Shown here: positions 1 to 5,840 of the stretch, one piece after another
Position numbering within the stretch: the first letter of the stretch is position 1
Layout of the letters: every line of letters starts with the position of its first letter
DNA from: JBFHNV01 sp965365655
GTDB taxonomy: Bacteria; Pseudomonadota; Gammaproteobacteria; HK1
DNA: 6,266 nucleotides
Assembly: GCA_965365655.1 (NCBI GenBank)
Contig: CBDUCN010000301.1
Span: 1-6,266, forward strand
Reading direction: 5' to 3'
Translations under genes and position numbers: made by a program
The notes under the pieces: generated by a model
What the model saw: the letters and a program-made list of their open reading frames with translations, nothing else
Databases searched by the model: none
Told to the model about the DNA's origin: nothing

Positions 1-842
1 AGCACCAGCGCCAGCGCCGTCAGCTTCGCCGCGGTCAGCGGATCGCCCAGCAGCGCGACGGCCGAGAACACGCCGACCACCGGGATCAGCAGGGTGCCGA
101 TCGCGGCCACCGACGCCGGCAGCCCGCCCACCAGGCTGACCCACGCGGCGTGGCACACGACCATCGGGAACACGACGTGGTACGCGAGCACCAGCAGCAC
201 CGTGGTCGACGGCCACGGGATCGCCGCCGGCGATTCCGCGATGAAGGCCGCGGCGATCGCGGGCGGCGCCGAGCAGCCGACCATCCACGCGGCGCGCGCG
301 ACGGGGCGCACGCTCCACTCGCGGCGCTTCAGCGCGACGGTTCCCGCGGCCCACGACACGGCGGCCGCGAGCATGCACAGCGGTCCGACGGGATCGGCCA
401 GCAGCCCGGCGAGGTCGGCCTGCAGCAGCGCCGCGAGCCCGAGCATGCCGAGCGCCAGCGACGCGACCCGGTTCGGCGTCATGCGCTCGCCGAGGAACGG
501 CACCGACAGCGCCGCGGCCCACATCGGCATCGTGAACGCGATGATCGCCGCGCGCGACGTCTCGGTGTGCAGCTGGCCGAACGCGGTCAGCACGTTGAAG
601 CCGAACACCGTCAGCAGCCCCGCCGCCGCGAGCGGCCAGCGCTCGCCACGGGGCGGCAGCAGCGGCTGGCCGCACACGCGCGCGATCCCGGCGAGCAGCG
701 CCGCGCCGAGCGTGAAGCCCAGCGCGCGCAGCGTCCACGGCGGGATCTCGCCGAGGATGGTCTTCACCGCGGGCCAGTTCAGCCCCCAGAACGCGCCGAT
801 GACCAGCACCAGCAGCACGTCCCGGTAGCGGTGCCCGCTCAC
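1..842 (-). CDS. EamA/DMT-family inner-membrane transporter, C-terminus cut by window edge
   Basis: Integral membrane transporter of the drug/metabolite transporter superfamily; members typically export amino acids or other small metabolites, but the substrate cannot be read here. Translating the minus strand from the GTG at 842 gives 280 residues without a stop before the left edge, so only a short C-terminal tail is missing (family about 290-300). It begins VSGHRYRDVLLVLVIGAFWG and shows the two-fold EamA repeat. Half one has a FWGLNWPAVK segment near residues 18-27 and GERMTPNRVASLALGMLGL at 118-136. Half two ends with LLGDPLTAAKLTALALV at 264-280, the usual G-E-P-L-T motif with Asp for Glu. 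About ten hydrophobic segments can be traced, roughly at 8-25, 36-54, 70-88, 96-115, 124-143, 153-171, 184-201, 212-233 and 242-264, with the last from 270. The GTG start fits the first membrane segment; an AGGCGAG stretch 7-13 nt upstream is a weak binding site. It lies 178 bp after the DUF1330 gene, so it may or may not share that transcript. Confidence 0.88.
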   Translation of the reverse strand, partial: MSGHRYRDVLLVLVIGAFWGLNWPAVKTILGEIPPWTLRALGFTLGAALLAGIARVCGQPLLPPRGERWPLAAAGLLTVFGFNVLTAFGQLHTETSRAAIIAFTMPMWAAALSVPFLGERMTPNRVASLALGMLGLAALLQADLAGLLADPVGPLCMLAAAVSWAAGTVALKRREWSVRPVARAAWMVGCSAPPAIAAAFIAESPAAIPWPSTTVLLVLAYHVVFPMVVCHAAWVSLVGGLPASVAAIGTLLIPVVGVFSAVALLGDPLTAAKLTALALV

Positions 843-1020
843 CGTCGGCTCGCCTGCGTGGCCCGGCCGCGCGCGTGCCGCCCGCGATCGGTGCGGCGAC
901 GACGCTGACGCGCGAGCGTGACGCCCGTGCCCCGGCGCGCGCGTCCGAAGCGATGCGCGGGAGGCATGCCCGCAGCGCGCGCGGTACCCGCGGGCACGGC
1001 GCCGCGATCTGCGCGGCGGG
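843..1020. other. Gap between the DUF1330 gene and the EamA gene, no gene seen
   Basis: This 178-bp GC-rich stretch has no convincing coding frame, no T-rich tract after a stem, and no recognisable -35/-10 pair on the minus strand. Short imperfect repeats are present, for example ACGCT and AGCGT around an 8-nt loop near 902-919, but these are expected by chance at this composition. If the EamA gene has its own promoter, this is where it would lie. Confidence 0.5.
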
Positions 1021-1326
1021 TCAGGACGGCTGCGGCCCGTCGTAGCCCTCGACGATCACGACGTCGCCGGTGGACGCCGGCAGGCGCAGCGCCAGCGCGC
1101 GCCGGTACTCCGGCGAGCGGTAGCACTCGACGGCGGCGTCGTAGCTCGGGAACTCGATCACGACGTTGCGCGCGCGGCCCGCGCCTTCCACGCGCTCGAA
1201 GCGCCCGCCGCGCACGAGGAAGCGCGCGCCGTACTTCGCGAGCGGCTCGGCGTTGGCCGCGACGTACGCCTTGTACTGCTCGTCGTCGGTCACGTCGACG
1301 TGCGCGATCCAGTAACCCTTTGCCAT
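1021..1326 (-). CDS. DUF1330 domain protein
   Basis: Small soluble protein of 101 residues, which is the whole DUF1330 domain (alpha+beta, ferredoxin-like dimeric barrel fold). Family function is not established. It opens MAKGYWIAHVDVTDDEQYKA, with the characteristic G-Y-W-I-A strand, then Y-x-x-Y-V-A-A-N, then a G-A-R-F-L-V-R-G-G strand at about 33-41. The I-E-F-P-S-Y-D-A-A core is at 57-65, followed by Y-R-S-P-E-Y-R at 69-75 and a V-V-I-V-E-G-Y-D strand at 89-96. The ATG at 1326 is preferred over an upstream in-frame start at 1362 because a GGAGA ribosome binding site sits 5 nt before it and because family members begin with this M-x-K-G-Y-W pattern. It follows the deacylase gene after 78 bp and precedes the EamA gene, so it is probably in the same transcript as the deacylase. 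A monooxygenase-like or degradative role is sometimes suspected for the fold, but nothing here shows it. Confidence 0.9.
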   Translation of the reverse strand: MAKGYWIAHVDVTDDEQYKAYVAANAEPLAKYGARFLVRGGRFERVEGAGRARNVVIEFPSYDAAVECYRSPEYRRALALRLPASTGDVVIVEGYDGPQPS

Positions 1327-1331
1327 GTGAG

Positions 1332-1336
1332 TCTCC
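1332..1336 (-). promoter_or_regulatory. Ribosome binding site of the DUF1330 gene
   Basis: On the minus strand the sequence reads CGGAGACTCACATGG, placing GGAGA 5 nt before the ATG at 1326. This is the clearest Shine-Dalgarno site in the window, and it decides the start against the longer in-frame option at 1362. Confidence 0.7.
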
Positions 1337-1404
1337 GTGTCGGAAAGGCGGCAGCGCCGCACGCCGGATGTCGCGGCCGGGCGTCGGGGCGGTGTCGCGC
1401 GAGT

Positions 1405-3075
1405 CTACTCCTCGCGCACCGGGGCGGTCCGGCTCGCGTTCACCGGCGGCAGCAGCGCACGGCCGGGCAGCCGCTCGGGCACCCGCAGGCGCCCGGCATC
1501 CAGCAGCGCCTCGCCGTGCACCCACACCGAGTGGATGCCCTCGTTCGGAACGAGCGGGTTCAGGTAGTCGTTGCGCTCGCGCACCGCGTCGGCGTCGAAC
1601 AGCACCAGCGACGCGTCGGCGCCGGGAACCAGCACCGGGTCCGGCAGGCCGAGGAAGCGGCACGGCAGGGTGCTCATGCGGTGCACGATGGACGCCAGGC
1701 CGATGCCCATCTCGCGCGCCATGCGCAGCGCGCGCGGGAACGCGCCCAGCGCGCGCGGGTGCGGCTTCTGCCCGGGGCCCGGCATCAGCCCGTCGGTGCA
1801 GATGGCCATCGTCGGGCGGCGGAAGAAGCGCTCCACGGTGGCCTCGTTGCCGTAGTGGGTGATGATGCCGATCTCGCCGTCGTTGGCGACGTAGAAGTCG
1901 AGCACCGCGTCGTACGCGCCGCGCGACTCCGGGTCCGGGTGGCCGGCGGCGGCGGCGACGTCGGCGAGGCGCCGCCCGAGGAACGCGTCGCCGACGCCGC
2001 CCTTCACGCCCGCGATCTGGATCCCGCCGAGGCCGCCGCAGAAGCGCACGAAGTTGTCCCACGTCGCGCCGTCGCCGCGCATGCGCTGGTACAGCGACGC
2101 GCGCAGGGCCGGGTCGCCGAGCCGCGCGAGGAACTCCGCGCGGGTGCCGGCGCGCACCTCCGGCGGGAAGATCGCGTCGCCCGTCGTGCTTCCGGCGGTG
2201 TACGGGTACATGTTCTCCATCGTCGGCACGCTGGCCGCGGCGTCGGCGAGCATCGATTCCAGCGCGCCGTACTTGCCGTAGTTGTCGCGCCCGGCGATCT
2301 TGCTGTGCTCGTTGCAGTAGCCGCCGCCGCCCTCGATGCAGGCCTCGATCACCTCCGCGAGCGACTCGACGATGCGATCGCTCTCCGAGCGCAGGTGCGG
2401 GAACAGCGCCGCCGGGCGCACCGCGTTGAACGCGCGCACCAGCGCCGCGAGCTCGCGGCGATCGCAGTACACGGCCGGGTTGTAGACGAGGCCGGTGGAC
2501 AGGCCCAGCGTGAACGGCGCCTCCCGGCGCACGACCTCGCACATCCGGCGCAGCTCGTCGTCGCCGGCCGGGCGCGCGGCGTTCGCCATCACCACGCGGC
2601 GCACCGCGCTGTGCCCGAGGTACAGCCCCATGTCGGTGGCCGAGCGCCCCGCGTGCCACGCCTGGAACTCCGCGACGGTGGACCACGTCCACTCGCCGTC
2701 GATGGCGCCGTCCAGCGGCTTCAGCTGCGCGGCGTACTCGGCGCACTGCGCCGGCGCGACCGGCGCCGGCGACAGCCCGTCCACGCCGCAGATGCGGCGC
2801 GTGACGCCGCCCTGTATCGCGAGCTCGCACGCGACCGGCAGCCCGGATTCCCCGCGCCGCGTGCCCCCCAGCGCGCCGTGGTTGTGGGTGTCCACGAAGC
2901 CCGGAGCCAGCGCGCGGCCGGCCGCGTCCACGTCGCGGTCGACGTCGCGGCGCGCGCCGTCCGGCACCACGCCCAGGTGCGCGATGCGCTCGCCGTCGAT
3001 CAGCACGTCGCCCGCGTACGGCTCGGTGATGCCGTCGCCGTTCACGATCAGCGCGTTGCGAACGAGGGTGCGCAC
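1405..3075 (-). CDS. N-acyl-D-amino-acid deacylase family amidohydrolase (D-aminoacylase-like)
   Basis: Metal-dependent cytoplasmic amidohydrolase, 556 residues, of the D-aminoacylase family, whose members hydrolyse N-acyl-D-amino acids to the free D-amino acid and a carboxylate. Visible landmarks: the N-terminal beta-sandwich start RNALIVNGDG (6-15); the metal motif G-F-V-D-T-H-N-H (59-66); G-L-S-T-G-L-V-Y-N-P (191-200); P-H-L-R-S-E (226-231, His227); E-H-S-K-I-A-G (256-262, His257); Y-P-Y-T-A-G-S-T (290-297); C-T-D-G (426-429, catalytic Asp428); H-P-R-A-L-G-A-F-P-R (439-448); and the C-terminal strand region A-D-A-S-L-V-L-F-D (486-494). The segment that is normally G-N-C-G reads G-V-D-G (97-100), so the usual metal-bridging Cys is replaced by Asp99. 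Substrate and metal use may therefore differ from classical D-aminoacylases. It is also longer than the roughly 480-500 residues of those enzymes. The start is GTG at 3075, which gives the expected N-terminus; no strong Shine-Dalgarno is seen. It lies 203 bp after the carbamoylase-like hydrolase. Family confidence is high; exact substrate unknown. Confidence 0.9.
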   Translation of the reverse strand: MRTLVRNALIVNGDGITEPYAGDVLIDGERIAHLGVVPDGARRDVDRDVDAAGRALAPGFVDTHNHGALGGTRRGESGLPVACELAIQGGVTRRICGVDGLSPAPVAPAQCAEYAAQLKPLDGAIDGEWTWSTVAEFQAWHAGRSATDMGLYLGHSAVRRVVMANAARPAGDDELRRMCEVVRREAPFTLGLSTGLVYNPAVYCDRRELAALVRAFNAVRPAALFPHLRSESDRIVESLAEVIEACIEGGGGYCNEHSKIAGRDNYGKYGALESMLADAAASVPTMENMYPYTAGSTTGDAIFPPEVRAGTRAEFLARLGDPALRASLYQRMRGDGATWDNFVRFCGGLGGIQIAGVKGGVGDAFLGRRLADVAAAAGHPDPESRGAYDAVLDFYVANDGEIGIITHYGNEATVERFFRRPTMAICTDGLMPGPGQKPHPRALGAFPRALRMAREMGIGLASIVHRMSTLPCRFLGLPDPVLVPGADASLVLFDADAVRERNDYLNPLVPNEGIHSVWVHGEALLDAGRLRVPERLPGRALLPPVNASRTAPVREE

Positions 3076-3278
3076 GCCCGCCCCGCTACCGCGCGCGCCG
3101 CGGTCGGGCGGTGCCGCCGCCGGACGGCGGGCGCGGAACCGGCGCGGGCCGGCCCGGCGCCGGGCGCCCCGGGCGGTGCCCGCGGGCCGCCGCGCAACGG
3201 CTCACGGCGCGCCGCGCGCGGTCTGCGCCGAAGCCCGCCCGTGGCCCGCGCGCGTCGCGTGAGGCCATCGCGGCCGCC
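3076..3278. other. Gap of extreme GC content with nested palindromes
   Basis: This 203-bp stretch separates the two amidohydrolase genes and is almost pure G and C. Its centre, 3141-3181, holds the overlapping perfect palindromes CGGGCCGGCCCG (3145-3156) and CCCGGCGCCGGG (3153-3164), a GGCGC/GCGCC pair enclosing the first (3141-3145 with 3157-3161), and a GGGC-GGT-GCCC hairpin (3171-3181). No T-tract follows on the minus strand, so an intrinsic terminator is not supported. An RNA structure that slows polymerase, stabilises the upstream message or blocks translation is possible, and so is chance. No family-like coding is visible. Confidence 0.4.
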
Positions 3279-4514
3279 TCAGGCCCCGGCCAGGTCGAGC
3301 AGCACGCCCAGCAGCACGTTGGCGCCGGCCTCGATGTCGTCCGGCGCCGTGTACTCCTTCACGTTGTGGCTGATGCCGCCCACGCTGGGCGTGAAGATCA
3401 TCGCGGTGGGACACACCCGCGCGAGCATCTGCGCGTCGTGGCCGGCGCCGCTGGGCATGCGCCGCGTGCTCAGGCCCAGCGCCTGCGCGTGCGCCTCCAC
3501 GCGATCCACCATCGCCGCGTCGAAGCGCACCGGCTCGAAGCGGGCCAGCACGCGCGACGAGACGGTCACGCCCTCGCGTGCGGCGAGGTCGTCGACGAAC
3601 GCGTGCAGGCGCGCCTCGGCGTCGCGCAGCCGCTGCTCGTCGGTGTTGCGCAGATCCACCGTCATCAGCGCGTGGTTGGCCACCACGTTGACGAGGTTCG
3701 GCTTCAGCGTGAGCGCGCCCACCGTGCCGACCTGGTCGCCGCCGAGGTCGCGCGCGATCGCGCGCACCTCGCACGCGATGGCCGCGGCCGCGTGGCCCGC
3801 GTCGTGGCGCAGCCGCATCGGCGTCGTGCCCGCGTGGTTCGACACCCCGGTGATCGTGAGCTCCGTCCACGAGATCCCCTGCACGCTCTCGACGACGCCG
3901 ATGGTGACGCCTTCCTCCTCGAGCACCGGGCCCTGCTCGACGTGCAGCTCGACGAACGCACGCACCTCCGCGTCGCCGACGGGCGCGTCGCCCGCGTAGC
4001 CGATGCGCGCGAGCTGCTCGCCCACCGCGGTGCCGTCGATGCCGCGGGTCGCGAGGATGGTGTCCACGTCCAGGCCGCCGACGTAGCCGAGGCTGCCCAT
4101 CATGTCCGGCGCGTAGCGCGCGCCCTCCTCGTTGCTGAAGAAGGCCACCGCGAGCGGGTGCTCGGTGACGATGCCGGCGTCGTTCAGGGTCTCGATCACC
4201 TCCAGGCCGGCGAGCACCCCGAGGTTGCCGTCGTAGCGCCCGCCGGTGCGCACGGTGTCGATGTGCGAGCCGGTCATCACCGGCGGCCCGTCGACGCGCC
4301 CCGCGCGCACACCCACGACGTTGCCGACGCGGTCCACGGTGATCGCGAGGCCCGCGTCGCGCATCCACGCGACGACCCGGTCGCGCCCGGCGCGGTCCTC
4401 GTCGCTGAACGCGAGGCGGCACACGCCGCCGCCGTCGATCGCGCCGACCCGCGCGAGCGCGTCGATGCGCGACAGCAGGCGGTCGCGGTCGATGCGCAGG
4501 TTCGACGTGGACAC
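3279..4514 (-). CDS. Zn-dependent hydrolase, N-carbamoyl-L-amino-acid hydrolase / allantoate amidohydrolase family
   Basis: Di-metal M20-type amidase of 411 residues, the normal family length. Family members cleave N-carbamoyl amino acids or allantoate, releasing ammonia and CO2 or ureidoglycine. Metal ligands are all present: His84 in G-S-H-I-D-T-V (82-88), bridging Asp95 in G-G-R-Y-D-G-N-L-G-V (91-100), Glu129/Glu130 in N-E-E-G (128-131), His191 in E-L-H-V-E-Q-G-P (189-196) and His383 in I-S-H-N-V-K-E-Y-T (381-389). The dimerisation-lid motif N-H-A-G-T-T-P-M (226-233) supplies the catalytic His227 typical of the family. Asn276 and Arg289 sit where carbamoylases bind the substrate carboxylate, and S-G-A-G-H-D-A (355-361) is intact. 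The protein therefore looks active, probably on a carboxylate-bearing N-carbamoyl or ureido compound. The start is GTG at 4514, and the N-terminus fits the family; the binding site is weak. It lies 27 bp after the diaminopropionate ammonia-lyase, so it is very likely co-transcribed. Carbamoylase and allantoate amidohydrolase cannot be told apart securely by eye. Confidence 0.93.
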   Translation of the reverse strand: MSTSNLRIDRDRLLSRIDALARVGAIDGGGVCRLAFSDEDRAGRDRVVAWMRDAGLAITVDRVGNVVGVRAGRVDGPPVMTGSHIDTVRTGGRYDGNLGVLAGLEVIETLNDAGIVTEHPLAVAFFSNEEGARYAPDMMGSLGYVGGLDVDTILATRGIDGTAVGEQLARIGYAGDAPVGDAEVRAFVELHVEQGPVLEEEGVTIGVVESVQGISWTELTITGVSNHAGTTPMRLRHDAGHAAAAIACEVRAIARDLGGDQVGTVGALTLKPNLVNVVANHALMTVDLRNTDEQRLRDAEARLHAFVDDLAAREGVTVSSRVLARFEPVRFDAAMVDRVEAHAQALGLSTRRMPSGAGHDAQMLARVCPTAMIFTPSVGGISHNVKEYTAPDDIEAGANVLLGVLLDLAGA

Positions 4515-4541
4515 TGCCGTTGCTCGCGCCGCCGCCGCGCG

Positions 4542-5777
4542 TCAGGCCGCGGCGCGCACGGCGTCCGCGGTGCGCCCGACGATGCGCTGGTAGAGCTCGG
4601 GATCGGTGTCGCCCTCGGTGCCGAACACCAGCACCCGCGAGTCCGGGCCCAGCGCCAGCGCCTTCGCCAGCGCCGGGTCGGCCATCGCCGCGAGCATCCC
4701 GGCGAGCCCGGCGCCCGCGGACTCGCCGCACACCACCGGCGGGTCGCCGCGCACGCCGTCGGCGAGCAGGCGCATCACGTCGGTGGCCGCGTCGTCCGGC
4801 ACCGTCATGAAGTCGTCGGTTCCGGGCACCAGCACGTCCCACGCGAGCAGCGACGCCTCGCCGCAGGACAGGCCCGCCATCACCGTCTCGATGTCGCCGC
4901 TGAGCAGCACGCGCCTGCCGGCGCGGGCGCTCTCGTACAGGCACGCCGCGCGCTCGGGCTCGACCACGACGAAGCGCGGCCGGTCGGCGCCGTACTCCCA
5001 CCAGAAGCGGGCGCACACCGCGGCGGCGAGGCCGCCCACGCCGCCCTGCACGAACACGTGGGTGGGCGGCTCACCGTGAGCCGCGTGCGCGCGCAGCGCC
5101 TCGTCGGCCATCACCGTGTAGCCGTGCATCACGTCGCGCGGGATGTCGGTGTAGCCCTCGTACGAGGTGTCGGAGACCACGACCCAGCCGTTCGCGGCGG
5201 CGTCCTCGGCGGCGCGGTGCACCGACTCGTCGTAGTTGCCCGGGTGGCGCACCACCTTCGCGCCGTAGGCCGCGATCGCGTCGGCGCGCTGCTCGCTGAC
5301 CGTCGCGTGCACGTAGATCACGCACGGGCAGCCGAAGGTGCGCGCACCCCACGCGACCGAGCGCCCGTGGTTGCCGTCGGTCGCGCAGCACACCGTGGTC
5401 GCGGCGGTGATGTCGCGGAACTCGCCTGACGCGAGGCGCTCGGCGCTGACGCCGGCCTCGCCGGTCTTCTCGGCCACCTGCCGCGCGAGGTAGCGGTAGA
5501 CGGCGTACGCGCCGCCCAGCGCCTTGAAGCTGCGCAGGCCGAAGCGCCGCGACTCGTCCTGGTACGCGATGGACGCGACGCCCGCGTGCGCCGCGAGCCC
5601 CGGCAGGAACACCAGCGGCGATTCGGCGAAGCCGGGCCAGCCGGCGATCTCGCGCCGCGCGATCTCCGCCTCGGTCTCGTTGAGCACCGCGCGCTCGGCG
5701 TCGCCGTACGGCGCGCCGGCGCGCACGCGCGGATTGTGGAACAGGCGCGTGGCGTACGCCTTCAGGTCGTCGGTCAT
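4542..5777 (-). CDS. ygeX: Diaminopropionate ammonia-lyase
   Basis: PLP-dependent fold-type II enzyme of 411 residues that converts 2,3-diaminopropionate to pyruvate and two ammonia via aminoacrylate; E. coli YgeX accepts both D and L isomers. The internal-aldimine lysine is Lys85 in R-S-F-K-A-L-G-G-A-Y (82-91). A-T-D-G-N-H-G-R (132-139) contains Asp134, and D-T-S-Y-E-G-Y-T-D-I-P (203-213) contains Asp203. Their 69-residue spacing equals that of the two catalytic Asp residues I recall for the E. coli enzyme (120 and 189), one for each isomer. Other family marks are A-T-V-S-E-Q-R-A-D-A-I (158-168), the phosphate-binding G-G-V-G-G-L (245-250), V-E-P (272-274), the M-A-G-L-S-C-G-E segment (300-307) and G-E-S-A-G-A (351-356). 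Other fold-type II lyases such as threonine dehydratase lack this combination. The ATG at 5777 is preceded by GGGGA 10 nt upstream. The gene lies 63 bp after a TRAP binding-protein gene and 27 bp before a carbamoylase-type hydrolase, suggesting it is the central step of a degradative operon. Confidence 0.95.
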   Translation of the reverse strand: MTDDLKAYATRLFHNPRVRAGAPYGDAERAVLNETEAEIARREIAGWPGFAESPLVFLPGLAAHAGVASIAYQDESRRFGLRSFKALGGAYAVYRYLARQVAEKTGEAGVSAERLASGEFRDITAATTVCCATDGNHGRSVAWGARTFGCPCVIYVHATVSEQRADAIAAYGAKVVRHPGNYDESVHRAAEDAAANGWVVVSDTSYEGYTDIPRDVMHGYTVMADEALRAHAAHGEPPTHVFVQGGVGGLAAAVCARFWWEYGADRPRFVVVEPERAACLYESARAGRRVLLSGDIETVMAGLSCGEASLLAWDVLVPGTDDFMTVPDDAATDVMRLLADGVRGDPPVVCGESAGAGLAGMLAAMADPALAKALALGPDSRVLVFGTEGDTDPELYQRIVGRTADAVRAAA

Positions 5778-5787
5778 GTCGTGTGAG

Positions 5788-5792
5788 TCCCC
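5788..5792 (-). promoter_or_regulatory. Ribosome binding site of the diaminopropionate ammonia-lyase gene
   Basis: On the minus strand GGGGA lies 10 nt before the ATG at 5777 and only 7 nt after the foot of the intergenic stem-loop. Its CCGGGG could pair with the CCCCGG in the second arm of that stem, which would hide the site if the main stem did not form. That switch is inference from base complementarity only. Confidence 0.5.
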
Positions 5793-5799
5793 GGTGTGC

Positions 5800-5834
5800 G
5801 GCCGCGGCCGGGGCTCCCCACCCCGGCCGCGGCC
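5800..5834 (-). promoter_or_regulatory. Intergenic stem-loop between the TRAP binding-protein gene and the lyase gene
   Basis: Perfect inverted repeat: the arm GGCCGCGGCCGGGG at 5800-5813 is exactly complementary to 5821-5834, giving a 14-bp all-GC stem with a 7-nt loop (5814-5820). It begins 6 nt after the stop codon of the binding-protein gene. No run of T follows on the minus strand; instead a ribosome binding site comes next. It is therefore better read as a processing, attenuation or message-protecting structure inside an operon than as a classical intrinsic terminator. Such a structure would leave more binding-protein message than enzyme message, as is common for genes downstream of solute-binding proteins. 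Confidence 0.6.
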
Positions 5835-5840
5835 CGCCGA

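Noticed and set aside
94..908. Two plus-strand open frames at the left end
   Set aside because: They are opposite the EamA gene, whose minus-strand translation has clear membrane segments and both EamA repeat motifs.
839..2830. Minus-strand open frame of about 663 codons overlapping the deacylase in another frame
   Set aside because: It is Arg-rich with no domain, while the neighbouring frame carries all deacylase motifs and the DUF1330 domain.
3086..3268. Possible 60-residue minus-strand gene in the gap after the hydrolase, with GAGG 8 nt before its ATG
   Set aside because: The spacing is good, but the GAGG overlaps the hydrolase stop and the product is an Arg/Pro/Ala/Gly-rich chain with no hydrophobic core or known motif. 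It also coincides with the palindrome region. It cannot be supported without conservation.
1300..3999. Very long plus-strand open frame of about 899 codons opposite the deacylase and hydrolase genes
   Set aside because: The translation is rich in R, A, H and V with no family motif, and it lies antisense to two clear enzyme genes. Such frames are expected at this GC content because stop codons are rare.
4515..4541. Promoter between the lyase and the hydrolase
   Set aside because: The gap is only 27 bp and all G/C-rich, with no -35/-10 pattern; co-transcription is simpler.
3111..5429. Plus-strand open frame of about 772 codons opposite the lyase and hydrolase
   Set aside because: Same low-complexity His/Arg/Ala composition and antisense to conserved catalytic motifs; a GC shadow.
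5800..5834. Intrinsic transcription terminator at the strong stem-loop
   Set aside because: No T-rich tract follows on the minus strand, and a ribosome binding site and gene follow at once; kept as a regulatory stem-loop instead.
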